Shown one piece after another: positions 7,921 to 17,698 of a stretch of DNA of 64,000 nt. Both the position numbers and the translations under genes were made by a program. A model generated the notes under the pieces. That model made no database searches and was not told the DNA's origin. It was given only the letters and a program-made list of their open reading frames with translations. Source of the stretch: W0P28-013 sp964570565 (GTDB taxonomy: Bacteria > Bacteroidota > Bacteroidia > Bacteroidales > Paludibacteraceae); contig CAZMYT010000004.1 in NCBI GenBank assembly GCA_964570565.1, positions 124,001-188,000 of the forward strand. The letters are read 5' to 3'. Positions within the stretch are counted from its first letter, which is position 1. Each line of letters begins with the position of its first letter.

Positions 7921-9930
7921 ATGACAACGCCTCGGGAACAGATAGAACAACTTAGGAATGAGCTGAATGCGCATAATTATAGCTATTATGTGTTGAACGC
8001 TCCTACCATCAGCGATTTTGAGTTTGATGCCAAGTTGCGCCAATTACAAAAGTTGGAAGCGGATTATCCCGACTATTTTGATCCAAATTCGCCATCGCAA
8101 CGTGTGGGGAGCGATTTGAACGAAGCGTTTGTACAGGTGGCGCACAGCTATCCGATGTTGTCGTTGGCAAATACCTATTCAGCTGGCGAAGTGACCGAAT
8201 TTTATGAACGTGTACGCAAAGCGCTCAACGACGATTTTGAAGTGGTGTGCGAGTTAAAATATGATGGAACTTCCATATCGCTAACTTACGAAAATGGCTC
8301 TTTAGTGCGAGCTGTAACGCGTGGCGATGGTCTTCAAGGTGATGATGTAACGTCTAATGTGCGCACTATTCAAACTATTCCGCTTAAATTACAGGGCGAT
8401 TATCCCCCAAAATTTGAGATTCGTGGCGAAATTCTGATGCCTTGGGACGTGTTTGAGGCTTTAAATCGTGAACGTGAAGCACAAGAAGAGCCGCTGTTTG
8501 CGAATCCACGTAATGCCGCTAGTGGAACACTGAAATTACAAAATTCAGCAGAAGTGGCGCGTCGCAAATTAGATGCGTATTTCTACTATCTGTTGGGCGA
8601 TAAATTGCCCATGGATACCCATTACGATAATCTCAAGAAAGCCGCTGAATGGGGATTTAAGGTCTCTCCGGCTATGAAAAAATGTACTTCACTCGACGAA
8701 GTGCTCGCTTATATTGACTATTGGGATAAGGAACGTAAAAATTTACCAGTAGCTACCGATGGCATGGTGCTCAAGGTAAATAATTTATTACAACAGAAGA
8801 ATTTAGGTTATACCGCTAAATCGCCACGTTGGGCTATTGCCTATAAATTTCAGGCGGAAAAAGCTTGCACTCGGCTCAATTCGGTGAGTTATCAAGTGGG
8901 ACGCACGGGAGCTATTACGCCTGTAGCCAATTTAGATCCTGTTCAATTATCGGGAACGGTTGTAAAACGTGCTTCGTTACATAATGCCGATATTATTGCT
9001 GGGCTCGATTTGCATATTGGCGACATGGTTTTTGTGGAAAAAGGTGGCGAAATTATTCCGAAAATAACCGCGGTTGATACTGATGCACGCATTTTAATTG
9101 GCGATAAAGTGCAGTTTATTAAAACGTGTCCTGAATGTGGCTCAACTTTGGTACGAGATGATGGCGAAGCTGCTCATTACTGTCCCAATGAAGATGGCTG
9201 TTCGCCTCAGATAAAAGGCAAAATAGAGCATTTTGTTAGTCGCAAGGCGATGAATATTGATGGGCTTGGAACCGAAACGATTGCTTTGCTTTACGAAAAA
9301 GGTCTGTTACGCAATGTGGCTGATATTTACGATTTGAAAGTACCCGATTTGGCTCGTTTGGAACGATTAGGTACTAAATCGGCACACAATATAAAAGAGG
9401 CTATCGACGTTTCTAAACAAGTACCATTTGCGCGTGTTCTGTTTGCTTTAGGTATTCGTTATGTAGGTGAAACTGTGGCCAAGAAATTGGCTAGTGCCTT
9501 TCATTCTATCGAGGCATTACAAGTGGCGACTGTGGAGGAATTGATTACTGTAGATGAAATAGGCGAGCGTATTGCTCAAAGTGTGAAAGCGTATTTCGAA
9601 AAGCCAGAACACCAAGAGTTGATTGCGCGTTTGAAACAAGCAGGGCTTACCTTTGAAATGGCAGAAACTAATTTGCCTTTATCGGATACGTTAAGTGGTC
9701 TATCTATTGTGATTAGTGGTACTTTTTTACATCATTCGCGTGACGAATATAAAGTGCTGATAGAACAGCATGGTGGTAAAAATGTAGGCTCTGTATCTGC
9801 CAAAACCGATTATATTTTGGCGGGCGACAATATGGGGCCAGCCAAACTCGAAAAAGCGCAAAAATTAGGTGTGAAAATTATCAATGAAGATGATTTTCTA
9901 CATTTAATTAGCCATTCCAAAAATCAATAA
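7921..9930 (+). CDS. ligA: NAD-dependent DNA ligase
   Basis: The 669-residue enzyme seals nicks in replication and repair using NAD+. Seen in order are the Ia domain (residues about 1-65), the adenylation domain with nucleophile Lys113 in CELKYDGTSIS, the OB fold, a four-cysteine zinc finger (CPECG ... CPNEDGC) near 405-430, helix-hairpin-helix repeats, and a C-terminal BRCT domain (SGLSIVISGTF to the end). Length is normal. The frame can begin at a TTG two codons earlier, but ATG at 7921 is preferred. It is first in a run of seven codirectional genes with gaps of 17-37 nt, a likely operon to 17395. Confidence 0.95.
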   Translation: MTTPREQIEQLRNELNAHNYSYYVLNAPTISDFEFDAKLRQLQKLEADYPDYFDPNSPSQRVGSDLNEAFVQVAHSYPMLSLANTYSAGEVTEFYERVRKALNDDFEVVCELKYDGTSISLTYENGSLVRAVTRGDGLQGDDVTSNVRTIQTIPLKLQGDYPPKFEIRGEILMPWDVFEALNREREAQEEPLFANPRNAASGTLKLQNSAEVARRKLDAYFYYLLGDKLPMDTHYDNLKKAAEWGFKVSPAMKKCTSLDEVLAYIDYWDKERKNLPVATDGMVLKVNNLLQQKNLGYTAKSPRWAIAYKFQAEKACTRLNSVSYQVGRTGAITPVANLDPVQLSGTVVKRASLHNADIIAGLDLHIGDMVFVEKGGEIIPKITAVDTDARILIGDKVQFIKTCPECGSTLVRDDGEAAHYCPNEDGCSPQIKGKIEHFVSRKAMNIDGLGTETIALLYEKGLLRNVADIYDLKVPDLARLERLGTKSAHNIKEAIDVSKQVPFARVLFALGIRYVGETVAKKLASAFHSIEALQVATVEELITVDEIGERIAQSVKAYFEKPEHQELIARLKQAGLTFEMAETNLPLSDTLSGLSIVISGTFLHHSRDEYKVLIEQHGGKNVGSVSAKTDYILAGDNMGPAKLEKAQKLGVKIINEDDFLHLISHSKNQ

Positions 9931-9953
9931 ACAAATTTGAAATTATTACATAT

Positions 9954-10541
9954 ATGTTTAATCAATTACGTCGTAAGGTTTTTGCCTATCATGTGAATCA
10001 ATTCAATAAGCGAGTTGAACGTACAAAGAAATATGTCGATTATGCACATGCCAGGTCAGTGTTGGTTTTGTATGAGAGTGAACCATCCGAAAATCGTAAT
10101 TTTATTTCAGAAGTGATTCGCACGCTTACGTCCGATGGGAAACGTGTGTCGGTATATGGTTTTGTTCCTAAAAAGATGGCCATATCTTCATCGATGAATA
10201 ATTTTAATATGTTGGATATTAAAAGTTTGGACTTCTTTTACCAACCTAAAAGTTCTTTGTTACAACTATTGGAAGAAGATCAGTTTGATTTGGTGATTGA
10301 CCTCACCGTTCATTTCTGTCAACCTTTACAATATCTCTTACTACACGCCAATGCGCCTTGTAAAGTGGGTGGTTCAGTCGGTGAATTTGGTTTGATTGAT
10401 TTTGCCGTAAAAATGCCTGAGCCAGAGGTTTTGCTGGAAGACGATAAACCAGATATTTCAGTTCAATTATTGTATGAGAAAGAGAAAGAACTTTGGCGTG
10501 AAATTTTGTACTATTTAAAATCTATTGTAGCCGCTAATTAA
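9954..10541 (+). CDS. DUF6913-type conserved protein of unknown function
   Basis: The 195-residue soluble protein has a basic helical start (LRRKVFAYHVNQFNKRVERTKKYV) followed by an alpha/beta part (SVLVLYESEPSENRNFISEVI ... FDLVIDLTVHF ... GEFGLIDFAVKMP). Proteins of this look sit between ligA or other genes and dapA in many Bacteroidota and are annotated DUF6913. No catalytic motif is recognisable. It lies 23 nt after ligA and 17 nt before dapA, so it is co-transcribed with them. Confidence 0.6.
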   Translation: MFNQLRRKVFAYHVNQFNKRVERTKKYVDYAHARSVLVLYESEPSENRNFISEVIRTLTSDGKRVSVYGFVPKKMAISSSMNNFNMLDIKSLDFFYQPKSSLLQLLEEDQFDLVIDLTVHFCQPLQYLLLHANAPCKVGGSVGEFGLIDFAVKMPEPEVLLEDDKPDISVQLLYEKEKELWREILYYLKSIVAAN

Positions 10542-10558
10542 TTACAAACTTACTGTTT

Positions 10559-11455
10559 ATGTTAACAAATAAATTGATGGGCATGGGTATTGCCCTGATT
10601 ACCCCGTTTAAAAAAGATGGTTCTGTTGATTTTGATGCGTTAGAACGTTTAGTGGAGTATCAAATTGAAAATGGTACCGACTACTTGGTGATTTTAGGAA
10701 CAACAGCGGAAACGCCTACATTAACCGAAGAAGAAAAAGATGAAATTGCCCGTGTGGTGATTGCCAAAACTAATAAACGTTTGCCTATCGTTATGGGCAT
10801 TGGCGGTAATAATACGCGCACGGTGGTTGAGAAAATCAAGTCTACTGATTTATCGCAAGTGGATGCCGTATTGTCGGTAGTGCCATATTACAATAAACCG
10901 TCTCAGGAAGGTATTTATCAACATTATAAAGCCATTGCTCAGGCTACAAGTACGCCTATTGTGTTGTACAATGTGCCAGGTAGAACGGGTGTGAATATGA
11001 AAGCTGAAACTATTTTGCGTTTAGCCAATGAATTTCCCAATATTGTTGGGATAAAAGAAGCGTCGGGCAATTTCGCTCAAATAGATGAAATTATCAAAAA
11101 TAAACCAAATCATTTTATGGTGATATCTGGTGACGATGGTATTACATTTCCGCTTATCACTTTGGGTGCTGTAGGTGTTATTTCGGTTATCGGAAACGCA
11201 TTCCCACGTGAATTCAGTCGTATGGTACGTTTGGCTATGCGTGGTGATTTGGCTGGTGCTCGTGAAATTCATTACCGTTTTACAGAATTGATGGAATTGC
11301 TCTTTGTCGATGGCAATCCCGCTGGTGTAAAAAGCATGTTATCCATGATGGGTTTTATCGAGAATGAATTACGTTTACCGTTAGTTCCAACAACTTTAAA
11401 AACGACCGAACGGATGCGCCAAATTTTGGACCAAATTAGACTATTGGAAAAATAG
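10559..11455 (+). CDS. dapA: 4-hydroxy-tetrahydrodipicolinate synthase
   Basis: The 298-residue TIM-barrel aldolase condenses pyruvate with aspartate semialdehyde, the first committed step to diaminopimelate and lysine. The Schiff-base lysine is Lys166 in VGIKEASG, with the catalytic tyrosine Tyr137 in LYNVPGRTG. The substrate loop reads LGTTAETPTL, with Ala where Gly is usual (GTTGE), a small deviation also seen in this phylum. Length is normal. It is third in the ligA operon. Confidence 0.93.
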   Translation: MLTNKLMGMGIALITPFKKDGSVDFDALERLVEYQIENGTDYLVILGTTAETPTLTEEEKDEIARVVIAKTNKRLPIVMGIGGNNTRTVVEKIKSTDLSQVDAVLSVVPYYNKPSQEGIYQHYKAIAQATSTPIVLYNVPGRTGVNMKAETILRLANEFPNIVGIKEASGNFAQIDEIIKNKPNHFMVISGDDGITFPLITLGAVGVISVIGNAFPREFSRMVRLAMRGDLAGAREIHYRFTELMELLFVDGNPAGVKSMLSMMGFIENELRLPLVPTTLKTTERMRQILDQIRLLEK

Positions 11456-11486
11456 TATTCCAGTAGTTTTTACTTAAAATCACTTT

Positions 11487-13484
11487 ATGCGTAGATACCT
11501 CCTCATTGTATTGTTTTGTATTCAAGCACTTTTGGCGATGGGGCAATTGAATACTGACCGCGTGTTGGCCATTGGGCGCAATGCGTTGTATTTTGAGGAT
11601 TACGTACTGTCTATTCAATATTTCAATCAAATTATCAAGGTCAAACCGTACCTTGTAGAACCCTATTTTTACCGTGCTATTGCCAAAATTCAACTCGAGG
11701 ATTATGCTGGAGCTGAGGATGATTGCAATGAGGTGATTGCGAGAAATCCTTTTATGCCTCAAGCATTTTATGCGCGTGGTTTTGTGCGTATGCGTCTAGG
11801 CAAAGTAGAGGCGGCAAAAGAGGATTTTTCTAAAGCATTAGAATTTAGTCCAGAAAACGCCACTTATGTTCTTAATCGTGTGGAAGCCTATTTGCGATCC
11901 GAAAAATACGATGAGGCGTTGGCTGACGTGGATGTTTTATTGCGTAAAAACAAAAATGCGACCGATTTAATGTACGAACGTGGGCGCATTTTACTACTCA
12001 AAAAGGATACGACACAAGCGTTGCAAGTTTTTGACGATTTAGTTGTAAACGATAGTTTAAATGCCGATGCTTGGGGCGCTCGCGCATTGGTAAAACTTCA
12101 ACTTAACGATAATGGTGGCGCGTTGACCGACTACAATAAAGCAATTCGGTTAGGCGCACGTAATGCTGGTTATCATATCAATAGAGGTATTTTAAATTAT
12201 CAGGTCAAAAATTATCGTGGTGCTTTGGCTGACTACGATCAGGCTATTGCTTTAGACCCTACCAATGAAATGGCCTTGTTCAATAGGTCGCTTTTGCGTG
12301 CCGAAGTGGGCGATTTAAACAATGCGGTGGCCGATTTGACAGCGTTACTTAATCGCAATCCCGATTATCCGAATGCCGTTTATCAACGGGCTTTGTTATT
12401 CACAGAATTGTACGATTGGAAAGCCGCAGAAATGGATTTTTCCACTATTATAGCTAAATATCCAACGTTTGCTCCTGCTTACTACGGTCGCTCACGCGTT
12501 TATGAAAAAATGGGCAAAAAAAGAGCGGCATTTGACGATTACGACCAAGCAGAGAAGTTACTGGCCGCTGCTAAAAATAAACAACTCGATAACGTTCAAA
12601 AGCAATTGGTCATAAAGCCTACCGTGGCGCAGGATGAGTCGTTTGTGAAAGCCAAATCACGCCTATTCAATGGTACGTCGGTGGCTACCAATTCTACGTC
12701 CGAATCGATTAGAGGTTCTATACAGAATGAAGATAGAACGGTGGTTAACGAGAAGAATTTTGTATTGTCGTACTATCAAAAAGAAGATTTGGTGCGTAAA
12801 GGCGAACGCTACAGCCCTTTAGTGGCGGCATTGAACGATACGCGCTTATTGCCCGCTAAAGTGAAATTGGTTAGTCACGAAATGCCTCTGACTTCACAGT
12901 TAATTAATTATCACTTTAAGTCAATTGATGAATTTTCCAAACGTTTGGAAGTGTATAAAACCAATGCAGACTTGTACCTCGCTCGTGGTATTGATTATGC
13001 TTTAGTGCAGGATTTTTCGAGTGCTATTGCTGATTTTACTAGAGCTATTTACTATCAATCAGAGAACCCGTTAGCCTATTTTTCACGGGCAAATATTCGT
13101 TTCAAAGAACTTGAATTTAAGGTCAGCGAAAGCTCAAGTGTGGATGGAACATTGGAACAACGAAAGGATTTAGAAAAAACGTATGCTCATGATTTTGAAA
13201 TGATTATGCGCGATTATGATATGACTATTGATTTGGCTCCTGATTTTGCATTTGCTTGGTTCAATCGTGCCAATGTGTTATCTGTTCAGAAAGATTTTAA
13301 GGCGGCTATTCAAAATTATTCTAAAGCCATCGCTATTGATGATGAGTTTGCTGAAGCCTATTTTAATCGTGGTTTAACCTATATTTTCATCGGCGACAGT
13401 GAAAAAGGAATGGCCGATTTAAGTAAAGCGGGCGAATTGGGCATGTACCAAGCCTATAATTATTTGAAACGTATGCGCGACTAA
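11487..13484 (+). CDS. Secreted tetratricopeptide-repeat protein
   Basis: The 665-residue protein has a signal peptide (MRRYLLIVLFCIQALLAMGQ) and then a long series of TPR units, recognisable by repeated W/Y-x-x-A/G-x-A-x-x-D-Y/F patterns such as AIAKIQLEDYAGAEDDCNEVI, GILNYQVKNYRGALADYDQAI and GIDYALVQDFSSAIADFTRAI. One block spans about residues 20-350 and a second spans about 490-660, separated by a less ordered linker (about 360-480). It is a periplasmic or envelope scaffold of unknown partner. It is co-directional with dapA and ridA at 31-nt spacing. Confidence 0.8.
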   Translation: MRRYLLIVLFCIQALLAMGQLNTDRVLAIGRNALYFEDYVLSIQYFNQIIKVKPYLVEPYFYRAIAKIQLEDYAGAEDDCNEVIARNPFMPQAFYARGFVRMRLGKVEAAKEDFSKALEFSPENATYVLNRVEAYLRSEKYDEALADVDVLLRKNKNATDLMYERGRILLLKKDTTQALQVFDDLVVNDSLNADAWGARALVKLQLNDNGGALTDYNKAIRLGARNAGYHINRGILNYQVKNYRGALADYDQAIALDPTNEMALFNRSLLRAEVGDLNNAVADLTALLNRNPDYPNAVYQRALLFTELYDWKAAEMDFSTIIAKYPTFAPAYYGRSRVYEKMGKKRAAFDDYDQAEKLLAAAKNKQLDNVQKQLVIKPTVAQDESFVKAKSRLFNGTSVATNSTSESIRGSIQNEDRTVVNEKNFVLSYYQKEDLVRKGERYSPLVAALNDTRLLPAKVKLVSHEMPLTSQLINYHFKSIDEFSKRLEVYKTNADLYLARGIDYALVQDFSSAIADFTRAIYYQSENPLAYFSRANIRFKELEFKVSESSSVDGTLEQRKDLEKTYAHDFEMIMRDYDMTIDLAPDFAFAWFNRANVLSVQKDFKAAIQNYSKAIAIDDEFAEAYFNRGLTYIFIGDSEKGMADLSKAGELGMYQAYNYLKRMRD

Positions 13485-13515
13485 TTTTTATTCATTTTAA
13501 TCAGTTAATCACTAG

Positions 13516-13890
13516 ATGAGAAAAATAATAAATACATCGAATGCACCGAAAGCCGTAGGGCCTTATAGCCAAGCTGTAGAGGCTAATGGAACGCTTTATA
13601 TATCAGGCCAATTACCTGTTGATCCACTGACAGGCGCTATGCCCGAAGGCATTGAGGCTCAAACGCGGCAATGCTTGCAAAATGTAATTGCTATTTTGGA
13701 GGCCGCCAATTATTCGTTGTCGGATGTTGTCAAATCCGTCGTTTTATTGGCTGATATGGGCGATTTCCAGGCGATGAATCAGGTTTATGCGACCTATTAT
13801 GCCGAGAATCAGCCAGCGCGTGTTTGCTATCAAGTGGCTAAGTTGCCTTTGGGTGCATTGGTAGAAATTGAAACTATAGCGGTTCAGTAA
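13516..13890 (+). CDS. ridA: RidA family enamine/imine deaminase
   Basis: The 124-residue YjgF/YER057c/UK114-family protein hydrolyses reactive 2-aminoacrylate-type enamines. It shows NAPKAVGPYSQAV at the start, LYISGQLPVDPLTG, and the signature ARVCYQVAKLPLGALVEIE, whose Arg (about residue 105) binds the substrate carboxylate and whose Glu near the C-terminus is catalytic. Length is normal for this trimeric family. It sits between the TPR gene and malQ in a tight run. Confidence 0.9.
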   Translation: MRKIINTSNAPKAVGPYSQAVEANGTLYISGQLPVDPLTGAMPEGIEAQTRQCLQNVIAILEAANYSLSDVVKSVVLLADMGDFQAMNQVYATYYAENQPARVCYQVAKLPLGALVEIETIAVQ

Positions 13891-13923
13891 ATAGAATACT
13901 TTTTTGCTAAATATCAAGTAATT

Positions 13924-16539
13924 ATGGTTAAATTTTATGTTGTTTGTCAAACGAGTTTTGGTCAAGATTTATTTCTGTCCGTTGGCGAAACTATTGTGCC
14001 GATGCGCTATGTGGTGAATGGCTTATGGCATTGTGAATTGGACCTGACGTCTAAATCGCCCACCGTGTATCGTTATTTTGTCCAAAATCCTGATAAATCG
14101 GTGACTGAAGAATCGCCTGTAGAGCGTTTATTGCCCGCTTTTGTTGGTAATTTAACCGTTCACGATACGTTTCAAGCCAAAAATATTTCCTATGTATTTC
14201 GTACAACACCGTTTGTAGAAAGTCTCTGTTTTCACAAGGCTAAAAAACTACCTAAATTATCCAAATTAGATTCGTTATTGCTTGTAAATGCACCAGCTGT
14301 AGAGTCGCATCAAGGTGTGGCGGTAATTGGTTCTCACCCGTTATTAGGCGAGTGGAATGCATCGCAATTGGTAGAAATGCAATATACCGACAATGCCAAT
14401 TGGTTTGTAGTATTGAAATCGGATGAAACACTACAAGGTGCTGAATATAAGTTTGTTGTTTACGATTTGAATACGCGTGCCATTGTGCGCTGGGAAGAGG
14501 GCGAAAATAGCCGATTGCCCGAAATGGCTGTTTCTACCATGTTGACGCAAGTATTTCGACAAACATTTCAATGGAAAGGTGCTGGCGTAGCTATTCCAGT
14601 GTTTTCATTGCGTAGTGAAAACGATTGGGGCGTTGGTGAATTTTACGATTTAAAAGAGATGGTCGATTGGGCAGAGCAGACTGGACAAAAGTTGATTCAA
14701 ATTTTGCCAATAAATGATACGACTAACACGAAAACAGATACTGATTCCTATCCTTATAGTACCAATTCTGTCTACGCATTACATCCCATGTACCTTAATA
14801 TGAAAGGGTTGGGCGTGCTTAAAGATAAAAAACAGTTCGCCAAGTTTGAACAAGAAGGACAACTTTTAAATGACAAGTCGTATGTGGATTACGCTGCTGT
14901 CAATCATTTGAAATGGAACTATTTGATGGCTATTTTTGCGCAGGAATCGTCCACAGTATTTGCCACTCAAGCTTATCAGGATTTCTTTAAAACGAATGAA
15001 TCGTGGTTGGTTTCTTATGCTGTTTTTAGTGCTTTGCGCGACGAATTTGGAACGTCCGATTTTCGTCAGTGGCCCCATTTTTCTACCTATGATGAAAAAG
15101 CGGTGAAAGCCTTCGCTGATAAGCATTTTGATGCCATTTCCATTTATTATTTTGTCCAATATCATTTGGCACGACAACTCTCTGAAGTGCGCGATTATGC
15201 ACATGCTAAAGGCGTTGTGTTTAAAGGCGATTTACCTATTGGCATCAGTCCCAATAGTGTGGATGCGTGGATGTATCCACGTTTATTCCATTTGGATAAA
15301 CAGGCTGGTGCGCCGCCCGATGATTTTTCGGTGACTGGGCAAAATTGGGGTTTCCCAACTTATAACTGGGAAGAAATGGCCAAAGATGGTTTTAGTTGGT
15401 GGAAAAATCGTTTTCAAAATATGGCTCATTATTTTGATGCATACCGTATCGATCATATTCTAGGATTCTTCCGTATCTGGGAAATTCCAAAGTCTTCTGT
15501 GTGGGGATTGTTAGGTTATTTTAATCCTGCTTTGCCTTTGTCGGTGGCTGAAATAGAGGCTTATGGTATTCGTTTTGATGCCGATCGATTACTCACACCT
15601 TATATCACAGAAGCGTTATTGACCGAACTTTTTGGGGAACAAAAAGAGTCTGTAATCTCACACTTTTTGGATATTAAAAGTGCTGGTGTTTATCAATTTA
15701 AACCGTTGTTTGATACGCAGCAGAAGGTACAACACTATTTTGATACGCATGATGTAACTTCAGAAGAAAAGTTGTTGTTGAATGGACTTTTGGAGTTGCA
15801 TACGGAAGTGCTTTTTGTGGAAGATATCTATCACAAAAATTCCTATCATCCACGTATTACCATTCAAAAATCGCATGTCTTTAAATCACTCGATGATGCC
15901 TTTAAAAATAAGCTAAATCGTTTGTACGAAGATTATTACTATTACCGTCATACCGAATTTTGGAAAAGGCAAGCGATGGCAAAACTTCCTGAATTACTAC
16001 GTACTACGAATATGTTAGTTTGTGGAGAAGATTTGGGTATGGTACCAGCTTGTGTCCCGGCAGTGATGGAGGCGTTACAAATTTTAAGTTTAGAAATTCA
16101 GCGTATGCCTAAAAATCCTGCTACGGAATTTGTATTGCCTTCTGAAACGCCTTATTTGTCGGTTTGTAGTACAGGAACGCACGATACGTCGCCTTTGCGA
16201 AGTTGGTGGCTCGAAAATCCAGAATCGATACAACGTTACTATACCAGTGTATTGCGTAATAAAGGCGTAGCTCCAACCGAGTGCACTACTGATTTAGCGG
16301 AACAAATTATAAGTCAACAGCTCCAAGCCAATGGCATGTGGGTGATATTACCGTTGCAAGATTATTTAGCTATGGATGGCACGTTACGTTTGGCAAATCC
16401 GTTAGCTGAACGCATCAATGATCCTAGCAATCCGCATCATTTTTGGAGTTACCGTATGCATCTCACCCTTAATGAGTTGAATCAAGCGTCCGACTTTAAT
16501 CATAAATTGTATAAACAGATAATGGCGTATCGCCATTGA
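13924..16539 (+). CDS. malQ: 4-alpha-glucanotransferase with tandem CBM20 domains (DPE2-like)
   Basis: The 871-residue GH77 enzyme disproportionates alpha-1,4-glucans. Two starch-binding CBM20-like domains occupy about residues 1-100 and 120-210 (the second has VAVIGSHPLLGEWNASQ). The catalytic domain begins with AIPVFSLRSENDWGVGEF. Catalytic motifs are the nucleophile in YRIDHILGFFRIW, the acid/base in CGEDLGMVP and the transition-state aspartate in STGTHDTSPLRSWW. The two N-terminal CBM20s and the length place it with the DPE2/large bacterial type rather than classical 500-700-aa MalQ. There is no signal peptide, so it acts on cytoplasmic glycogen or maltodextrin. Confidence 0.92.
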   Translation: MVKFYVVCQTSFGQDLFLSVGETIVPMRYVVNGLWHCELDLTSKSPTVYRYFVQNPDKSVTEESPVERLLPAFVGNLTVHDTFQAKNISYVFRTTPFVESLCFHKAKKLPKLSKLDSLLLVNAPAVESHQGVAVIGSHPLLGEWNASQLVEMQYTDNANWFVVLKSDETLQGAEYKFVVYDLNTRAIVRWEEGENSRLPEMAVSTMLTQVFRQTFQWKGAGVAIPVFSLRSENDWGVGEFYDLKEMVDWAEQTGQKLIQILPINDTTNTKTDTDSYPYSTNSVYALHPMYLNMKGLGVLKDKKQFAKFEQEGQLLNDKSYVDYAAVNHLKWNYLMAIFAQESSTVFATQAYQDFFKTNESWLVSYAVFSALRDEFGTSDFRQWPHFSTYDEKAVKAFADKHFDAISIYYFVQYHLARQLSEVRDYAHAKGVVFKGDLPIGISPNSVDAWMYPRLFHLDKQAGAPPDDFSVTGQNWGFPTYNWEEMAKDGFSWWKNRFQNMAHYFDAYRIDHILGFFRIWEIPKSSVWGLLGYFNPALPLSVAEIEAYGIRFDADRLLTPYITEALLTELFGEQKESVISHFLDIKSAGVYQFKPLFDTQQKVQHYFDTHDVTSEEKLLLNGLLELHTEVLFVEDIYHKNSYHPRITIQKSHVFKSLDDAFKNKLNRLYEDYYYYRHTEFWKRQAMAKLPELLRTTNMLVCGEDLGMVPACVPAVMEALQILSLEIQRMPKNPATEFVLPSETPYLSVCSTGTHDTSPLRSWWLENPESIQRYYTSVLRNKGVAPTECTTDLAEQIISQQLQANGMWVILPLQDYLAMDGTLRLANPLAERINDPSNPHHFWSYRMHLTLNELNQASDFNHKLYKQIMAYRH

Positions 16540-16576
16540 TGACCGATTGTCGGCATAAATCGTTTATTTTCTTACT

Positions 16577-17395
16577 ATGAATGTTATTAAAAAACAGTTG
16601 AAATTTCTACTTGTTGGTGTTTGTTTATACGCGTCTCTGGGAGTGAATGCACAAACGCTCAATGATTATCAAACACGTTTGATGCATTTGTTTCAGGCTA
16701 TTAAAACAGCGGATACGGATTCGGTACGTTTACAGTATAATGATTCTGTGAAGACACTGTTTTCTGAGACGTTAAATCAGAAAGAATCATTTAATTTCCC
16801 GTTCGACAGTTTGACTTACGTGGGTAAAATTACGTCTGATGATGCTAAATTGCGCCTATATACCTGGAATGTGGTTACCGATAGTGGGTTAGTCTTTAAT
16901 GGTTTTTTGCAGAAACTGTCGGGCGAAGTAATACCGCTGAAACAGTCTGAAACAGCCTATAAACCGACTACGAAACAAGTTGTTCTTGCCAATAATTGGT
17001 ATGGAGCATTGTATTATAGAGCAGTGGCGTATAAGTATAAAAAACAAACGGTGTATATGCTTGTAGGTTGGAGTCAATGTGATGAACGTACGCAGTATAA
17101 AGTGTTAGATGTGCTTTCGTTCGACGAATTTGGTGTGGCTCGTTTTGGCATGCCTATTTTGTTTGATGAAGAAAAGCAATCGTTTACGCGTGCTGTTTTT
17201 GAATATGATGCTCATATTGTGATGTTCCTTGATTATGAGCCGTCTCGCAAGCGGTTTGTATTCGACCATTTGTCGCCCATGAAATACTTTGAAGATGAGA
17301 CAGTAACACTGGGTCCCGACATGTCGGTGGACAGCTATGTGCGAAAATCGAAAGGCTGGTTTTTAAAAGAAGACCTTCGCATGAGAAATCGGTAA
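16577..17395 (+). CDS. Secreted hypothetical protein
   Basis: The 272-residue protein has a signal peptide (hydrophobic stretch FLLVGVCLYASLGVNAQ, cleavage near residue 26). The mature part is mixed alpha/beta with no cysteines apart from one and no recognised catalytic motif. It includes LVGWSQCDERTQYKVLDVLSF and YEPSRKRFVFDHLSPM. Similar periplasmic proteins occur in Bacteroidales, but I cannot name the family. It lies 37 nt after malQ and is the last gene of the run; a strong hairpin follows at 17421-17470. Confidence 0.65.
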   Translation: MNVIKKQLKFLLVGVCLYASLGVNAQTLNDYQTRLMHLFQAIKTADTDSVRLQYNDSVKTLFSETLNQKESFNFPFDSLTYVGKITSDDAKLRLYTWNVVTDSGLVFNGFLQKLSGEVIPLKQSETAYKPTTKQVVLANNWYGALYYRAVAYKYKKQTVYMLVGWSQCDERTQYKVLDVLSFDEFGVARFGMPILFDEEKQSFTRAVFEYDAHIVMFLDYEPSRKRFVFDHLSPMKYFEDETVTLGPDMSVDSYVRKSKGWFLKEDLRMRNR

Positions 17396-17420
17396 ATCGG
17401 TCAATTGTTAAATCCCGCAT

Positions 17421-17470
17421 AAACTCGGAAAAACCATACATTTTTGTATTGTTTTTTCGAGTTTTTTTAC
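17421..17470 (+). terminator. Strong hairpin terminator overlapping a promoter
   Basis: A stem of about 20 bp (17421-17440 with 17445-17464, one G-U pair and one mismatch, TTTT loop) is followed by a T-run at 17462-17468. It ends the ligA-malQ run. The -33 box of the next promoter lies inside the right arm. Confidence 0.75.
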
Positions 17471-17484
17471 GTATTTTTGCTGTT
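17441..17484 (+). repeat. 44-bp direct repeat, copy 1
   Basis: It is identical at 43 of 44 positions to 19749-19792. It contains the right half of the terminator hairpin plus a complete promoter. The two copies bracket the 17.5-19.7 kb islet. Confidence 0.85.
17449..17479 (+). promoter_or_regulatory. Promoter P1 of the 391-aa islet gene
   Basis: TTG at 17449-17451, a 20-nt spacer and TATTTTTG at 17472-17479 fit the Bacteroidota consensus. The start codon is about 220 nt further on, so the leader is long. Confidence 0.65.
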
Positions 17485-17698
17485 CACCAGTAAGGGTATG
17501 CTTATTATTATATCTTATGTTTCTGTTCTCCTATTGTATTCCTATTATGAAATAATGGTGTGTTTGGTGTATTGTAAATTTTCTTGCTTTATTTAGCTAA
17601 GGTTGAGCCAAGATGGAGCTATGATCGAGGCGTAATTTTTTATTGCTTTGGGCTATCGTTTGCTCTCTAATTGTTTTTTATCCTATTAAACTATACTT

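Larger units (their letters stand above)
17396..17698. other. 303-nt gene-free region: terminator, promoter and long leader
   Basis: It holds the terminator hairpin at 17421-17470, the overlapping promoter at 17449-17479, and then about 210 nt of AT-rich untranslated leader before the 17699 gene. I see no open reading frame of note and no clear riboswitch-like fold in the leader. Confidence 0.6.

Noticed and set aside
17421..17484. Invertible capsule promoter of the Bacteroides fragilis type
   Set aside because: The two promoter copies are direct, not inverted, no recombinase gene is near, and the flanking inverted repeat is explained by a terminator.
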